NCBI RefSeq assembly: GCF_964204865.1
Contig: NC_135255.1
Span: forward strand, 17,699,135-17,763,134
From: Styela clava
Taxonomy: Eukaryota > Chordata > Ascidiacea > Stolidobranchia > Styelidae
Reading direction: 5' to 3'
Length of the DNA stretch: 64,000 bases
Under the pieces are notes generated by a model. It searched no databases. It was given only the letters and a program-made list of their open reading frames with translations, and was not told the origin of the DNA. Made by a program: the position numbers and the translations under genes. Of the stretch, positions 38,569 through 52,595 are shown in pieces (the first letter of the stretch is position 1; each line of letters starts with the position of its first letter).

Positions 38569-39545
38569 TTTCCTATTCGGAGAGTTACGATTTATATAAT
38601 GTTTGTCATGTTTCTCCTACTACTTTGTAAGGCAAAGCGAGTACTCACCCTCGTTCCGTGTCTTTTGGAATGGGCGCGGAGCGTCAGGCACGAAGACAGC
38701 TGCAAATCTTCCATACTGCTTCCACCGGAGTAACTTCGGAACGCACAACAATTTCACGAATTCTTTAAATGGAAGTTAGATGGGCATTGTGATGTCACAG
38801 AGCAGAGACTGCAATTAAAATGTATTTGGTTACAGGCGAAGAGAATCTGGAATTTCTTTAACCGGTTAACTGCAGCGTGACGTTTGACGTAATATTTATT
38901 GTTTTAGCTTATTACGTCGCAATGGTTACAAATTAATTTCGAGTGATTTATCCTGGTATCTCTCAAAATTATTGACGAATCTAGATCGTTTTGTGATCCC
39001 TTGCTGCAAGAGATATGCAGCGTGCTTTGGACATATGGAAGTATTTTCGTGAAACAGTTTCCGTTATTCAATGTCACTTATGTGACAAATTTACAGTGCC
39101 CAGTGTGCAAATTCTTCTTTGAGATATCATACGGAAAAACAGCATCAACTGCGCCACATGGAATAGACAATTTACGCTTTTACCGAAAACTGATTATGAA
39201 TTTATCATTGTCCAATTTTCATAATCAGCAATCTTGGTACTTCAATTATTTTTCACCTCTATTGGGTCTCTACAAATACAGTTAGTGATATTCTTTTAAA
39301 TGAAACGCTACAGGAGATAAATTTGCGAAGACGTAATCATTTCTGACAAAATTGTACATTATAAAGATGATTTGTTCCTGAGATGTCAGTCAACGGTTAA
39401 AATAAATCGTAACCTTCAACCATCCAGAATGGGTCCACCATTCCCAGCCCCACTAATTAGTATTGTAAGTGGAAACTTAATCACCGTCACCGGAACCGTT
39501 TTCATAAATTCCCAATACATTATTGCGTGAAAACACCGACCATTT

Positions 39546-39737
39546 ATCGCTTCTTCGGCCTATTGGCTAAGATCAAGTGTAGTAACTGTTCTATTCAGAT
39601 TAATACCTGAATCGTGGGGTACTCCCCCACTCTTGTATTAATTTGATTTTTGCGACGACGAGAGCGAGGGTTCGGCTTGCCACTCCGCTCTCACCGGTCG
39701 GCTTGGCGTTGCACTACAGCCTTGACTGGCCCGTCAC
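39546..39737 (+). ncRNA. U2 snRNA, copy 34
   Basis: Consensus gene; T at -170. Confidence 0.96.
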
Positions 39738-40714
39738 TTTCCTATTCGGAAAGTTACGATTTATATAATGTTTGTCATGTTTCTCCTACTACTTTGTAAG
39801 GCAAAGCGAGTACTCACCCTCGTTCCGTGTCTTTTGGAATGGGCGCGGAGCGTCAGGCACGAAGACAGCTGCAAATCTTCCATACTGCTTCCACCGGAGT
39901 AACTTCGGAACGCACAACAATTTCACGAATTCTTTAAATGGAAGTTAGATGGGCATTGTGATGTCACAGAGCAGAGACTGCAATTAAAATGTATTTGGTT
40001 ACAGGCGAAGAGAATCTGGAATTTCTTTAACCGGTTAACTGCAGCGTGACGTTTGACGTAATATTTATTGTTTTAGCTTATTACGTCGCAATGGTTACAA
40101 ATTAATTTCGAGTGATTTATCCTGGTATCTCTCAAAATTATTGACGAATCTAGATCGTTTTGTGATCCCTTGCTGCAAGAGATATGCAGCGTGCTTTGGA
40201 CATATGGAAGTATTTTCGTGAAACAGTTTCCGTTATTCAATGTCACTTATGTGACAAATTTACAGTGCCCAGTGTGCAAATTCTTCTTTGAGATATCATA
40301 CGGAAAAACAGCATCAACTGCGCCACATGGAATAGACAATTTACGCTTTTACCGAAAACTGATTATGAATTTATCATTGTCCAAATTTCATAATCAGCAA
40401 TCTTGGTACTTCAATTATTTTTCACCTCTATTGGGTCTTTACAAATACAGTTAGTGATATTCTTTTAAATGAAACGCTACAGGAGATAAATTTGCGAAGA
40501 CGTAATCATTTCTGACAAAATTGTACATTATAAAGATGATTTGTACCTGAGATGTCAGTCAACGGTTAAAATAAATCGTAACCTTCAACCATCCAGAATG
40601 GGTCCACCATTCCCAGCCCCACTAATTAGTATTGTAAGTGGAAACTTAATCACCGTCACCGGAACCGTTTTCATAAATTCCCAATACATTATTGCGTGAA
40701 AACACCGACCATTT

Positions 40715-40906
40715 ATTGCTTCTTCAGCCTATTGGCTAAGATCAAGTGTAGTAACTGTTCTATTCAGATTAATACCTGAATCGTGGGGTACTCCCCCACT
40801 CTTGTATTAATTTGATTTTTGCGACGACGAGAGCGAGGGTTCGGCTTGCCACTCCGCTCTCACCGGTCGGCTTGGCGTTGCACTACAGCCTTGACTGGCC
40901 CGTCAC
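40715..40906 (+). ncRNA. U2 snRNA, copy 35 (C3U, G12A)
   Basis: C3U (40,717) and G12A (40,726), identical to copy 32 three units upstream. Confidence 0.95.
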
Positions 40907-41883
40907 TTTCCTATTCGGAAAGTTACGATTTATATAATGTTTGTCATGTTTCTCCTACTACTTTGTAAGGCAAAGCGAGTACTCACCCTCGTTCCGTGTC
41001 TTTTGGAATGGGCGCGGAGCGTCAGGCACGAAGACAGCTGCAAATCTTCCATACTGCTTCCACCGGAGTAACTTCGGAACGCACAACAATTTCACGAATT
41101 CTTTAAATGGAAGTTAGATGGGCATTGTGATGTCACAGAGCAGAGACTGCAATTAAAATGTATTTGGTTACAGGCGAAGAGAATCTGGAATTTCTTTAAC
41201 CAGTTAACTGCAGCGTGACGTTTGACGTAATATTTATTGTTTTAGCTTATTACGTCGCAATGGTTACAAATTAATTTCGAGTGATTTATCCTGGTATCTC
41301 TCAAAATTATTGACGAATCTAGATCGTTTTGTGATCCCTTGCTGCAAGAGATATGCAGCGTGCTTTGGACATATGGAAGTATTTTCGTGAAACAGTTTCC
41401 GTTATTCAATGTCACTTATGTGACAAATTTACAGTGCCCAGTGTGCAAATTCTTCTTTGAGATATCATACGGAAAAACAGCATCAACTGCGCCACATGGA
41501 ATAGACAATTTACGCTTTTACCGAAAACTGATTATGAATTTATCATTGTCCAATTTTCATAATCAGCAATCTTGGTACTTCAATTATTTTTCACCTCTAT
41601 TGGGTCTCTACAAATACAGTTAGTGATATTCTTTTAAATGAAACGCTACAGGAAATAAATTTGCGAAGACGTAATCATTTCTGACAAAATTGTACATTAT
41701 AAAGATGATTTGTACCTGAGATGTCAGTCAACGGTTAAAATAAATCGTAACCTTCAACCATCCAGAATGGGTCCACCATTCCCAGCCCCACTAATTAGTA
41801 TTGTAAGTGGAAACTTAATCACCGTCACCGGAACCGTTTTCATAAATTCCCAATACATTATTGCGTGAAAACACCGACCATTT

Positions 41884-42075
41884 ATCGCTTCTTCGGCCTA
41901 TTGGCTAAGATCAAGTGTAGTAACTGTTCTATTCAGATTAATACCTGAATCGTGGGGTACTCCCCCACTCTTGTATTAATTTGATTTTTGCGACGACGAG
42001 AGCGAGGGTTCGGCTTGCCACTCCGCTCTCACCGGTCGGCTTGGCGTTGCACTACAGCCTTGACTGGCCCGTCAC
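41884..42075 (+). ncRNA. U2 snRNA, copy 36
   Basis: Consensus gene. Its spacer has the AACCAGTT form of the palindrome (41,201) and AGGAAATAA, the latter shared with units 37 and 38. Confidence 0.96.
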
Positions 42076-43052
42076 TTTCCTATTCGGAAAGTTACGATTT
42101 ATATAATGTTTGTCATGTTTCTCCTACTACTTTGTAAGGCAAAGCGAGTACTCACCCTCGTTCCGTGTCTTTTGGAATGGGCGCGGAGCGTCAGGCACGG
42201 AGACAGCTGCAAATCTTCCATACTGCTTCCACCGGAGTAACTTCGGAACGCACAACAATTTCACGAATTCTTTAAATGGAAGTTAGATGGGCATTGTGAT
42301 GTCACAGAGCAGAGACTGCAATTAAAATGTATTTGGTTACAGGCGAAGAGAATCTGGAATTTCTTTAACCGGTTAACTGCAGCGTGACGTTTGACGTAAT
42401 ATTTATTGTTTTAGCTTATTACGTCGCAATGGTTACAAATTAATTTCGAGTGATTTATCCTGGTATCTCTCAAAATTATTGACGAATCTAGATCGTTTTG
42501 TGATCCCTTGCTGCAAGAGATATGCAGCGTGCTTTGGACATATGGAAGTATTTTCGTGAAACAGTTTCCGTTATTCAATGTCACTTATGTGACAAATTTA
42601 CAGTGCCCAGTGTGCAAATTCTTCTTTGAGATATCATACGGAAAAACAGCATCAACTGCGCCACATGGAATAGACAATTTACGCTTTTACCGAAAACTGA
42701 TTATGAATTTATCATTGTCCAATTTTCATAATCAGCAATCTTGGTACTTCAATTATTTTTCACCTCTATTGGGTCTCTACAAATACAGTTAGTGATATTC
42801 TTTTAAATGAAACGCTACAGGAAATAAATTTGCGAAGACGTAATCATTTCTGACAAAATTGTACATTATAAAGATGATTTGTACCTGAGATGTCAGTCAA
42901 CGGTTAAAATAAATCGTAACCTTCAACCATCCAGAATGGGTCCACCATTCCCAGCCCCACTAATTAGTATTGTAAGTGGAAACTTAATCACCGTCACCGG
43001 AACCGTTTTCATAAATTCCCAATACATTATTGCGTGAAAACACCGACCATTT

Positions 43053-43244
43053 ATCGCTTCTTCGGCCTGTTGGCTAAGATCAAGTGTAGTAACTGTTCTA
43101 TTCAGATTAATACCTGAATCGTGGGGTACTCCCCCACTCTTGTATTAATTTGATTTTTGCGACGACGAGAGCGAGGGTTCGGCTTGCCACTCCGCTCTCA
43201 CCGGTCGGCTTGGCGTTGCACTACAGCCTTGACTGGCCCGTCAC
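43053..43244 (+). ncRNA. U2 snRNA, copy 37
   Basis: A17 to G (43,069), in the stem I loop; pairing is unaffected. Confidence 0.95.
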
Positions 43245-44221
43245 TTTCCTATTCGGAAAGTTACGATTTATATAATGTTTGTCATGTTTCTCCTACTACT
43301 TTGTAAGGCAAAGCGAGTACTCACCCTCGTTCCGTGTCTTTTGGAATGGGCGCGGAGCGTCAGGCACGGAGACAGCTGCAAATCTTCCATACTGCTTCCA
43401 CCGGAGTAACTTCGGAACGCACAACAATTTCACGAATTCTTTAAATGGAAGTTAGATGGGCATTGTGATGTCACAGAGCAGAGACTGCAATTAAAATGTA
43501 TTTGGTTACAGGCGAAGAGAATCTGGAATTTCTTTAACCGGTTAACTGCAGCGTGACGTTTGACGTAATATTTATTGTTTTAGCTTATTACGTCGCAATG
43601 GTTACAAATTAATTTCGAGTGATTTATCCTGGTATCTCTCAAAATTATTGACGAATCTAGATCGTTTTGTGATCCCTTGCTGCAAGAGATATGCAGCGTG
43701 CTTTGGACATATGGAAGTATTTTCGTGAAACAGTTTCCGTTATTCAATGTCACTTATGTGACAAATTTACAGTGCCCAGTGTGCAAATTCTTCTTTGAGA
43801 TATCATACGGAAAAACAGCATCAACTGCGCCACATGGAATAGACAATTTACGCTTTTACCGAAAACTGATTATGAATTTATCATTGTCCAATTTTCATAA
43901 TCAGCAATCTTGGTACTTCAATTATTTTTCACCTCTATTGGGTCTCTACAAATACAGTTAGTGATATTCTTTTAAATGAAACGCTACAGGAAATAAATTT
44001 GCGAAGACGTAATCATTTCTGACAAAATTGTACATTATAAAGATGATTTGTACCTGAGATGTCAGTCAACGGTTAAAATAAATCGTAACCTTCAACCATC
44101 CAGAATGGGTCCACCATTCCCAGCCCCACTAATTAGTATTGTAAGTGGAAACTTAATCACCGTCACCGGAACCGTTTTCATAAATTCCCAATACATTATT
44201 GCGTGAAAACACCGACCATTT

Positions 44222-44413
44222 ATCGCTTCTTCGGCCTATTGGCTAAGATCAAGTGTAGTAACTGTTCTATTCAGATTAATACCTGAATCGTGGGGTACTC
44301 CCCCACTCTTGTATTAATTTGATTTTTGCGACGACGAGAGCGAGGGTTCGGCTTGCCACTCCGCTCTCACCGGTCGGCTTGGCGTTGCACTACAGCCTTG
44401 ACTGGCCCGTCAC
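44222..44413 (+). ncRNA. U2 snRNA, copy 38
   Basis: Consensus gene. The spacer shares GCACGGAGAC and AGGAAATAA with unit 37. Confidence 0.96.
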
Positions 44414-45390
44414 TTTCCTATTCGGAAAGTTACGATTTATATAATGTTTGTCATGTTTCTCCTACTACTTTGTAAGGCAAAGCGAGTACTCACCCTCGTT
44501 CCGTGTCTTTTGGAATGGGCGCGGAGCGTCAGGCACGAAGACAGCTGCAAATCTTCCATACTGCTTCCACCGGAGTAACTTCGGAACGCACAACAATTTC
44601 ACGAATTCTTTAAATGGAAGTTAGATGGGCATTGTGATGTCACAGAGCAGAGACTGCAATTAAAATGTATTTGGTTACAGGCGAAGAGAATCTGGAATTT
44701 CTTTAACCGGTTAACTGCAGCGTGACGTTTGACGTAATATTTATTGTTTTAGCTTATTACGTCGCAATGGTTACAAATTAATTTCGAGTGATTTATCCTG
44801 GTATCTCTCAAAATTATTGACGAATCTAGATCGTTTTGTGATCCCTTGCTGCAAGAGATATGCAGCGTGCTTTGGACATATGGAAGTATTTTCGTGAAAC
44901 AGTTTCCGTTATTCAATGTCACTTATGTGACAAATTTACAGTGCCCAGTGTGCAAATTCTTCTTTGAGATATCATACGGAAAAACAGCATCAACTGCGCC
45001 ACATGGAATAGACAATTTACGCTTTTACCGAAAACTGATTATGAATTTATCATTGTCCAATTTTCATAATCAGCAATCTTGGTACTTCAATTATTTTTCA
45101 CCTCTATTGGGTCTCTACAAATACAGTTAGTGATATTCTTTTAAATGAAACGCTACAGGAGATAAATTTGCGAAGACGTAATCATTTCTGACAAAATTGT
45201 ACATTATAAAGATGATTTGTACCTGAGATGTCAGTCAACGGTTAAAATAAATCGTAACCTTCAACCATCCAGAATGGGTCCACCATTCCCAGCCCCACTA
45301 ATTAGTATTGTAAGTGGAAACTTAATCACCGTCACCGGAACCGTTTTCATAAATTCCCAATACATTATTGCGTGAAAACACCGACCATTT

Positions 45391-45582
45391 ATCGCTTCTT
45401 CGGCCTATTGGCTAAGATCGAGTGTAGTAACTGTTCTATTCAGATTAATACCTGAATCGTGGGGTACTCCCCCACTCTTGTATTAATTTGATTTTTGCGA
45501 CGACGAGAGCGAGGGTTCGGCTTGCCACTCCGCTCTCACCGGTCGGCTTGGCGTTGAACTACAGCCTTGACTGGCCCGTCAC
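45391..45582 (+). ncRNA. U2 snRNA, copy 39 (A30G, C167A; possibly defective)
   Basis: A30 to G (45,420) lies between the U6-pairing stretch and the branch-point recognition sequence. C167 to A (45,557) changes the stem-loop IV loop from UUGCAC to UUGAAC. That loop is the U2B'' binding site and its UUGCA core is conserved from nematodes to humans. Both hits fall on normally invariant positions, so this copy may make a poorly assembled U2 or be a pseudogene with an intact promoter. Confidence 0.92.
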
Positions 45583-46559
45583 TTTCCTATTCGGAAAGTT
45601 ACGATTTATATAATGTTTGTCATGTTTCTCCTACTACTTTGTAAGGCAAAGCGAGTACTCACCCTCGTTCCGTGTCTTTTGGAATGGGCGCGGAGCGTCA
45701 GGCACGAAGACAGCTGCAAATCTTCCATACTGCTTCCACCGGAGTAACTTCGGAACGCACAACAATTTCACGAATTCTTTAAATGGAAGTTAGATGGGCA
45801 TTGTGATGTCACAGAGCAGAGACTGCAATTAAAATGTATTTGGTTACAGGCGAAGAGAATCTGGAATTTCTTTAACCGGTTAACTGCAGCGTGACGTTTG
45901 ACGTAATATTTATTGTTTTAGCTTATTACGTCGCAATGGTTACAAATTAATTTCGAGTGATTTATCCTGGTATCTCTCAAAATTATTGACGAATCTAGAT
46001 CGTTTTGTGATCCCTTGCTGCAAGAGATATGCAGCGTGCTTTGGACATATGGAAGTATTTTCGTGAAACAGTTTCCGTTATTCAATGTCACTTATGTGAC
46101 AAATTTACAGTGCCCAGTGTGCAAATTCTTCTTTGAGATATCATACGGAAAAACAGCATCAACTGCGCCACATGGAATAGACAATTTACGCTTTTACCGA
46201 AAACTGATTATGAATTTATCATTGTCCAAATTTCATAATCAGCAATCTTGGTACTTCAATTATTTTTCACCTCTATTGGGTCTCTACAAATACAGTTAGT
46301 GATATTCTTTTAAATGAAACGCTACAGGAGATAAATTTGCGAAGACGTAATCATTTCTGACAAAATTGTACATTATAAAGATGATTTGTACCTGAGATGT
46401 CAGTCAACGGTTAAAATAAATCGTAACCTTCAACCATCCAGAATGGGTCCACCATTCCCAGCCCCACTAATTAGTATTGTAAGTGGAAACTTAATCACCG
46501 TCACCGGAACCGTTTTCATAAATTCCCAATACATTATTGCGTGAAAACACCGACCATTT

Positions 46560-46751
46560 ATCGCTTCTTCGGCCTATTGGCTAAGATCAAGTGTAGTAAC
46601 TGTTCTATTCAGATTAATACCTGAATCGTGGGGTACTCCCCCACTCTTGTATTAATTTGATTTTTGCGACGACGAGAGCGAGGGTTCGGCTTGCCACTCC
46701 GCTCTCACCGGTCGGCTTGGCGTTGCACTACAGCCTTGACTGGCCCGTCAC
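46560..46751 (+). ncRNA. U2 snRNA, copy 40
   Basis: Consensus gene and promoter. Confidence 0.96.
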
Positions 46752-47728
46752 TTTCCTATTCGGAAAGTTACGATTTATATAATGTTTGTCATGTTTCTCC
46801 TACTACTTTGTAAGGCAAAGCGAGTACTCACCCTCGTTCCGTGTCTTTTGGAATGGGCGCGGAGCGTCAGGCACGAAGACAGCTGCAAATCCTCCATACT
46901 GCTTCCACCGGAGTAACTTCGGAACGCACAACAATTTCACGAATTCTTTAAATGGAAGTTAGATGGGCATTGTGATGTCACAGAGCAGAGACTGCAATTA
47001 AAATGTATTTGGTTACAGGCAAAGAGAATCTGGAATTTCTTTAACCGGTTAACTGCAGCGTGACGTTTGACGTAATATTTATTGTTTTAGCTTATTACGT
47101 CGCAATGGTTACAAATTAATTTCGAGTGATTTATCCTGGTATCTCTCAAAATTATTGACGAATTTAGATCGTTTTGTGATCCCTTGCTGCAAGAGATATG
47201 CAGCGTGCTTTGGACATTTGGAAGTATTTTCGTGAAACAGTTTCCGTTATTCAATGTCACTTATGTGACAAATTTACAGTGCCCAGTGTGCAAATTCTTC
47301 TTTGAGATATCATACGGAAAAACAGCATCAACTGCGCCACATGGAATAGACAATTTACGCTTTTACCGAAAACTGATTATGAATTTATCATTGTCCAATT
47401 TTCATAATCAGCAATCTTGGTACTTCAATTATTTTTTACCTCTATTGGGTCTCTACAAATACAGTTAGTGATATTCTTTTAAATGAAACGCTACAGGAGA
47501 TAAATTTGCGAAGACGTAATCATTTCTGACAAAATTGTACATTATAAAGATGATTTGTTCCTGAGATGTCAGTCAACGGTTAAAATAAATCGTAACCTTC
47601 AACCATCCAGAATGGGTCCACCATTCCCAGCCCCACTAATTAGTATTGTAAGTGGAAACTTAATCACCGTCACCGGAACCGTTTTCATAAATTCCCAATA
47701 CATTATTGCGTGAAAACACCGACCATTT

Positions 47729-47920
47729 ATCGCTTCTTCGGCCTATTGGCTAAGATCAAGTGTAGTAACTGTTCTATTCAGATTAATACCTGAATCGTGG
47801 GGTACTCCCCCCATCTTGTATTAATTTGATTTTTGCGACGACGAGAGCGAGGGTTCGGCTTGCCACTCCGCTCTCACCGGTCGGCTTGGCGTTGCACTAC
47901 AGCCTTGACTGGCCCGTCAC
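47729..47920 (+). ncRNA. U2 snRNA, copy 41 (stem IIb variant)
   Basis: Same A84C/C85A pair as copy 21, with T at -170; lies 23,379 bp downstream of it. Confidence 0.94.
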
Positions 47921-48896
47921 TTTCCTATTCGGAAAGTTACGATTTATATAATGTTTGTCATGTTTCTCCTACTACTTTGTAAGGCAAAGCGAGTACTCAC
48001 CCTCGTTCCGTGTCTTTTGGAATGGGCGCGGAGCGTCAGGCACGAAGACAGCTGCAAATCTTTCATACTGCTTCCACCGGAGTAACTTCGGAACGAAAAG
48101 AATTTCACGAATTCTTTAAATGGAAGTTAGATGGGCATTGTGATGTCACAGAGCAGAGACTGCAATTAAAATGTATTTGGTTACAGGCGAAGAGAATCTG
48201 GAATTTCTTTAACCGGTTAACTGCAGCGTGACGTTTGACGTAATATTTATTGTTTTAGCTTATTACGTCGCAATGGTTACAAATTAATTTCGAGTGATTT
48301 ATCCTGGTATCTCTCAAAATTATTGACGAATCTAGATCGTTTTGTGATCCCTTGCTGCAAGAGATATGCAGCGTGCTTTGGACATATGGAAGTATTTTCG
48401 TGAAACAGTTTCCGTTATTCAATGTCACTTATGTGACAAATTTACAGTGCCCAGTGTGCAAATTCTTCTTTGAGATATCATACGGAAAAACAGCATCAAC
48501 TGCGCCACATGGAATAGACAATTTACGCTTTTACCGAAAACTGATTATGAATTTATCATTGTCCAATTTTCATAATCAGCAATCTTGGTACTTCAATTAT
48601 TTTTCCCCTCTATTGGGTCTCTACAAATACAGTTAGTGATATTCTTTTAAATGAAACGCTACAGGAGATAAATTTGCGAAGACGTAATCATTTCTGACAA
48701 AATTGTACATTATAAAGATGATTTGTACCTGAGATGTCAGTCAACGGTTAAAATAAATCGTAACCTTCAACCATCCAGAATGGGTCCACCATTCCCAGCC
48801 CCACTAATTAGTATTGTAAGTGGAAACTTAATCACCGTCACCGGAACCGTTTTCATAAATTCCCAATACATTATTGCGTGAAAACACCGACCATTT

Positions 48897-49088
48897 ATTG
48901 CTTCTTCGGCCTATTGGCTAAGATCAAGTGTAGTAACTGTTCTATTCAGATTAATACCTGAATCGTGGGGTACTCCCCCACTCTTGTATTAATTTGATTT
49001 TTGCGACGACGAGAGCGAGGGTTCGGCTTGCCACTCCGCTCTCACCGGTCGGCTTGGCGTTGCACTACAGCCTTGACTGGCCCGTCAC
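48897..49088 (+). ncRNA. U2 snRNA, copy 42
   Basis: C3U (48,899); counterpart of copy 22. Confidence 0.95.
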
Positions 49089-50065
49089 TTTCCTATTCGG
49101 AAAGTTACGATTTATATAATGTTTGTCATGTTTCTCCTACTACTTTGTAAGGCAAAGCGAGTACTCACCCTCGTTCCGTGTCTTTTGGAATGGGCGCGGA
49201 GCGTCAGGCACGAAGACAGCTGCAAATCTTCCATACTGCTTCCACCGGAGTAACTTCGGAACGCACAACAATTTCACGAATTCTTTAAATGGAAGTTAGA
49301 TGGGCATTGTGATGTCACAGAGCAGAGACTGCAATTAAAATGTATTTGGTTACAGGCGAAGAGAATCTGGAATTTCTTTAACCGGTTAACTGCAGCGTGA
49401 CGTTTGACGTAATATTTATTGTTTTAGCTTATTACGTCGCAATGGTTACAAATTAATTTCGAGTGATTTATCCTGGTATCTCTCAAAATTATTGACGAAT
49501 CTAGATCGTTTTGTGATCCCTTGCTGCAAAAGATATGCAGCGTGCTTTGGACATATGGAAGTATTTTCGTGAAACAGTTTCCGTTATTCAATGTCACTTA
49601 TGTGACAAATTTACAGTGCCCAGTGTGCAAATTCTTCTTTGAGATATCATACGGAAAAACAGCATCAACTGCGCCACATGGAATAGACAATTTACGCTTT
49701 TACCGAAAACTGATTATGAATTTATCATTGTCCAATTTTCATAATCAGCAATCTTGGTACTTCAATTATTTTTCACCTCTATTGGGTCTCTACAAATACA
49801 GTTAGTGATATTCTTTTAAATGAAACGCTACAGGAGATAAATTTGCGAAGACGTAATCATTTCTGACAAAATTGTACATTATAAAGATGATTTGTACCTG
49901 AGATGTCAGTCAACGGTTAAAATAAATCGTAACCTTCAACCATCCAGAATGGGTCCACCATTCCCAGTCCCACTAATTAGTATTGTAAGTGGAAACTTAA
50001 TCACCGTCACCGGAACCGTTTTCATAAATTCCCAATACATTATTGCGTGAAAACACCGACCATTT

Positions 50066-50257
50066 ATCGCTTCTTCGGCCTATTGGCTAAGATCAAGTGT
50101 AGTAACTGTTCTATTCAGATTAATACCTGAATCGTGGGGTACTCCCCCACTCTTGTATTAATTTGATTTTTGCGACGACGAGAGCGAGGGTTCGGCTTGC
50201 CACTCCGCTCTCACCGGTCGGCTTGGCGTTGCACTACAGCCTTGACTGGCCCGTCAC
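50066..50257 (+). ncRNA. U2 snRNA, copy 43
   Basis: Consensus gene; T at -98 as in copy 23, but without that copy's CCTCAG change. Confidence 0.96.
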
Positions 50258-51234
50258 TTTCCTATTCGGAAAGTTACGATTTATATAATGTTTGTCATGT
50301 TTCTCCTACTACTTTGTAAGGCAAAGCGAGTACTCACCCTCGTTCCGTGTCTTTTGGAATGGGCGCGGAGCGTCAGGCACGAAGACAGCTGCAAATCTTC
50401 CATACTGCTTCCACCGGAGTAACTTCGGAACGCACAACAATTTCACGAATTCTTTAAATGGAAGTTAGATGGGCATTGTGATGTCACAGAGCAGAGACTG
50501 CAATTAAAATGTATTTGGTTACAGGCGAAGAGAATCTGGAATTTCTTTAACCGGTTAACTGCAGCGTGACGTTTGACGTAATATTTATTGTTTTAGCTTA
50601 TTACGTCGCAATGGTTACAAATTAATTTCGAGTGATTTATCCTGGTATCTCTCAAAATTATTGACGAATCTAGATCGTTTTGTGATCCCTTGCTGCAAGA
50701 GATATGCAGCGTGCTTTGGACATATGGAAGTATTTTCGTGAAACAGTTTCCGTTATTCAATGTCACTTATGTGACAAATTTACAGTGCCCAGTGTGCAAA
50801 TTCTTCTTTGAGATATCATACGGAAAAACGGCATCAACTGCGCCACATGGAATAGACAATTTACGCTTTTACCGAAAACTGATTATGAATTTATCATTGT
50901 CCAATTTTCATAATCAGCAATCTTGGTACTTCAATTATTTTTCACCTCTATTGGGTCTCTACAAATACAGTTAGTGATATTCTTTTAAATGAAACGCTAC
51001 AGGAGATAAATTTGCGAAGACGTAATCATTTCTGACAAAATTGTACATTATAAAGATGATTTGTACCTGAGATGTCAGTCAACGGTTAAAATAAATCGTA
51101 ACCTTCAACCATCCAGAATGGGTCCACCATTCCCAGCCCCACTAATTAGTATTGTAAGTGGAAACTTAATCACCGTCACCGGAACCGTTTTCATAAATTC
51201 CCAATACATTATTGCGTGAAAACACCGACCATTT

Positions 51235-51426
51235 ATCGCTTCTTCGGCCTATTGGCTAAGATCAAGTGTAGTAACTGTTCTATTCAGATTAATACCTGAA
51301 TCGTGGGGTACTCCCCCACTCTTGTATTAATTTGATTTTTGCGACGACGAGAGCGAGGGTTCGGCTTGCCACTCCGCTCTCACCGGTCGGCTTGGCGTTG
51401 CACTACAGCCTTGACTGGCCCGTCAC
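51235..51426 (+). ncRNA. U2 snRNA, copy 44
   Basis: Consensus gene. The ACGGCATC marker in the spacer matches copy 24's unit, while the promoter has the ordinary GTAAGTGG. Confidence 0.96.
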
Positions 51427-52403
51427 TTTCCTATTCGGAAAGTTACGATTTATATAATGTTTGTCATGTTTCTCCTACTACTTTGTAAGGCAAAGCGAGT
51501 ACTCACCCTCGTTCCGTGTCTTTTGGAATGGGCGCGGAGCGTCAGGCACGAAGACAGCTGCAAATCTTCCATACTGCTTCCACCGGAGTAACTTCGGAAC
51601 GCACAACAATTTCACGAATTCTTTAAATGGAAGTTAGATGGGCATTGTGATGTCACAGAGCAGAGACTGCAATTAAAATGTATTTGGTTACAGGCGAAGA
51701 GAATCTGGAATTTCTTTAACCGGTTAACTGCAGCGTGACGTTTGACGTAATATTTATTGTTTTAGCTTATTACGTCGCAATGGTTACAAATTAATTTCGA
51801 GTGATTTATCCTGGTATCTCTCAAAATTATTGACGAATCTAGATCGTTTTGTGATTCCTTGCTGCAAGAGATATGCAGCGTGCTTTGGACATATGGAAGT
51901 ATTTTCGTGAAACAGTTTCCGTTATTCAATGTCACTTATGTGACAAATTTACAGTGCCCAGTGTGCAAATTCTTCTTTGAGATATCATACGGAAAAACAG
52001 CATCAACTGCGCCACATGGAATAGACAATTTACGCTTTTACCGAAAACTGATTATGAATTTATCATTGTCCAATTTTCATAATCAGCAATCTTGGTACTT
52101 CAATTATTTTTCACCTCTATTGGGTCTCTACAAATACAGTTAGTGATATTCTTTTAAATGAAACGCTACAGGAGATAAATTTGCGAAGACGTAATCATTT
52201 CTGACAAAATTGTACATTATAAAGATGATTTGTACCTGAGATGTCAGTCAACGGTTAAAATAAATCGTAACCTTCAACCATCCAGAATGGGTCCACCATT
52301 CCCAGCCCCACTAATTAGTATTGTAAGTGGAAACTTAATCACCGTCACCGGAACCGTTTTCATAAATTCCCAATACATTATTGCGTGAAAACACCGCCCA
52401 TTT

Positions 52404-52595
52404 ATCGCTTCTTCGGCCTATTGGCTAAAATCAAGTGTAGTAACTGTTCTATTCAGATTAATACCTGAATCGTGGGGTACTCCCCCACTCTTGTATTAAT
52501 TTGATTTTTGCGACGACGAGAGCGAGGGTTCGGCTTGCCACTCCGCTCTCACCGGTCGGCTTGGCGTTGCACTACAGCCTTGACTGGCCCGTCAC
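52404..52595 (+). ncRNA. U2 snRNA, copy 45 (G26A variant)
   Basis: G26A (52,429) with C at -7; counterpart of copy 26 at a distance of 22,210 bp. Confidence 0.94.

Larger units (their letters stand above)
35072..40726. repeat. Short block duplicated three units apart
   Basis: The run GGAGAGTT, T at -170, TTGTCCAAATTTC, GGGTCTTTAC, C3U/G12A appears at 35,072-37,219 and again at 38,580-40,726, offset 3,507 bp (3 x 1,169). The intermediate unit 33 lacks these markers. Confidence 0.8.
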
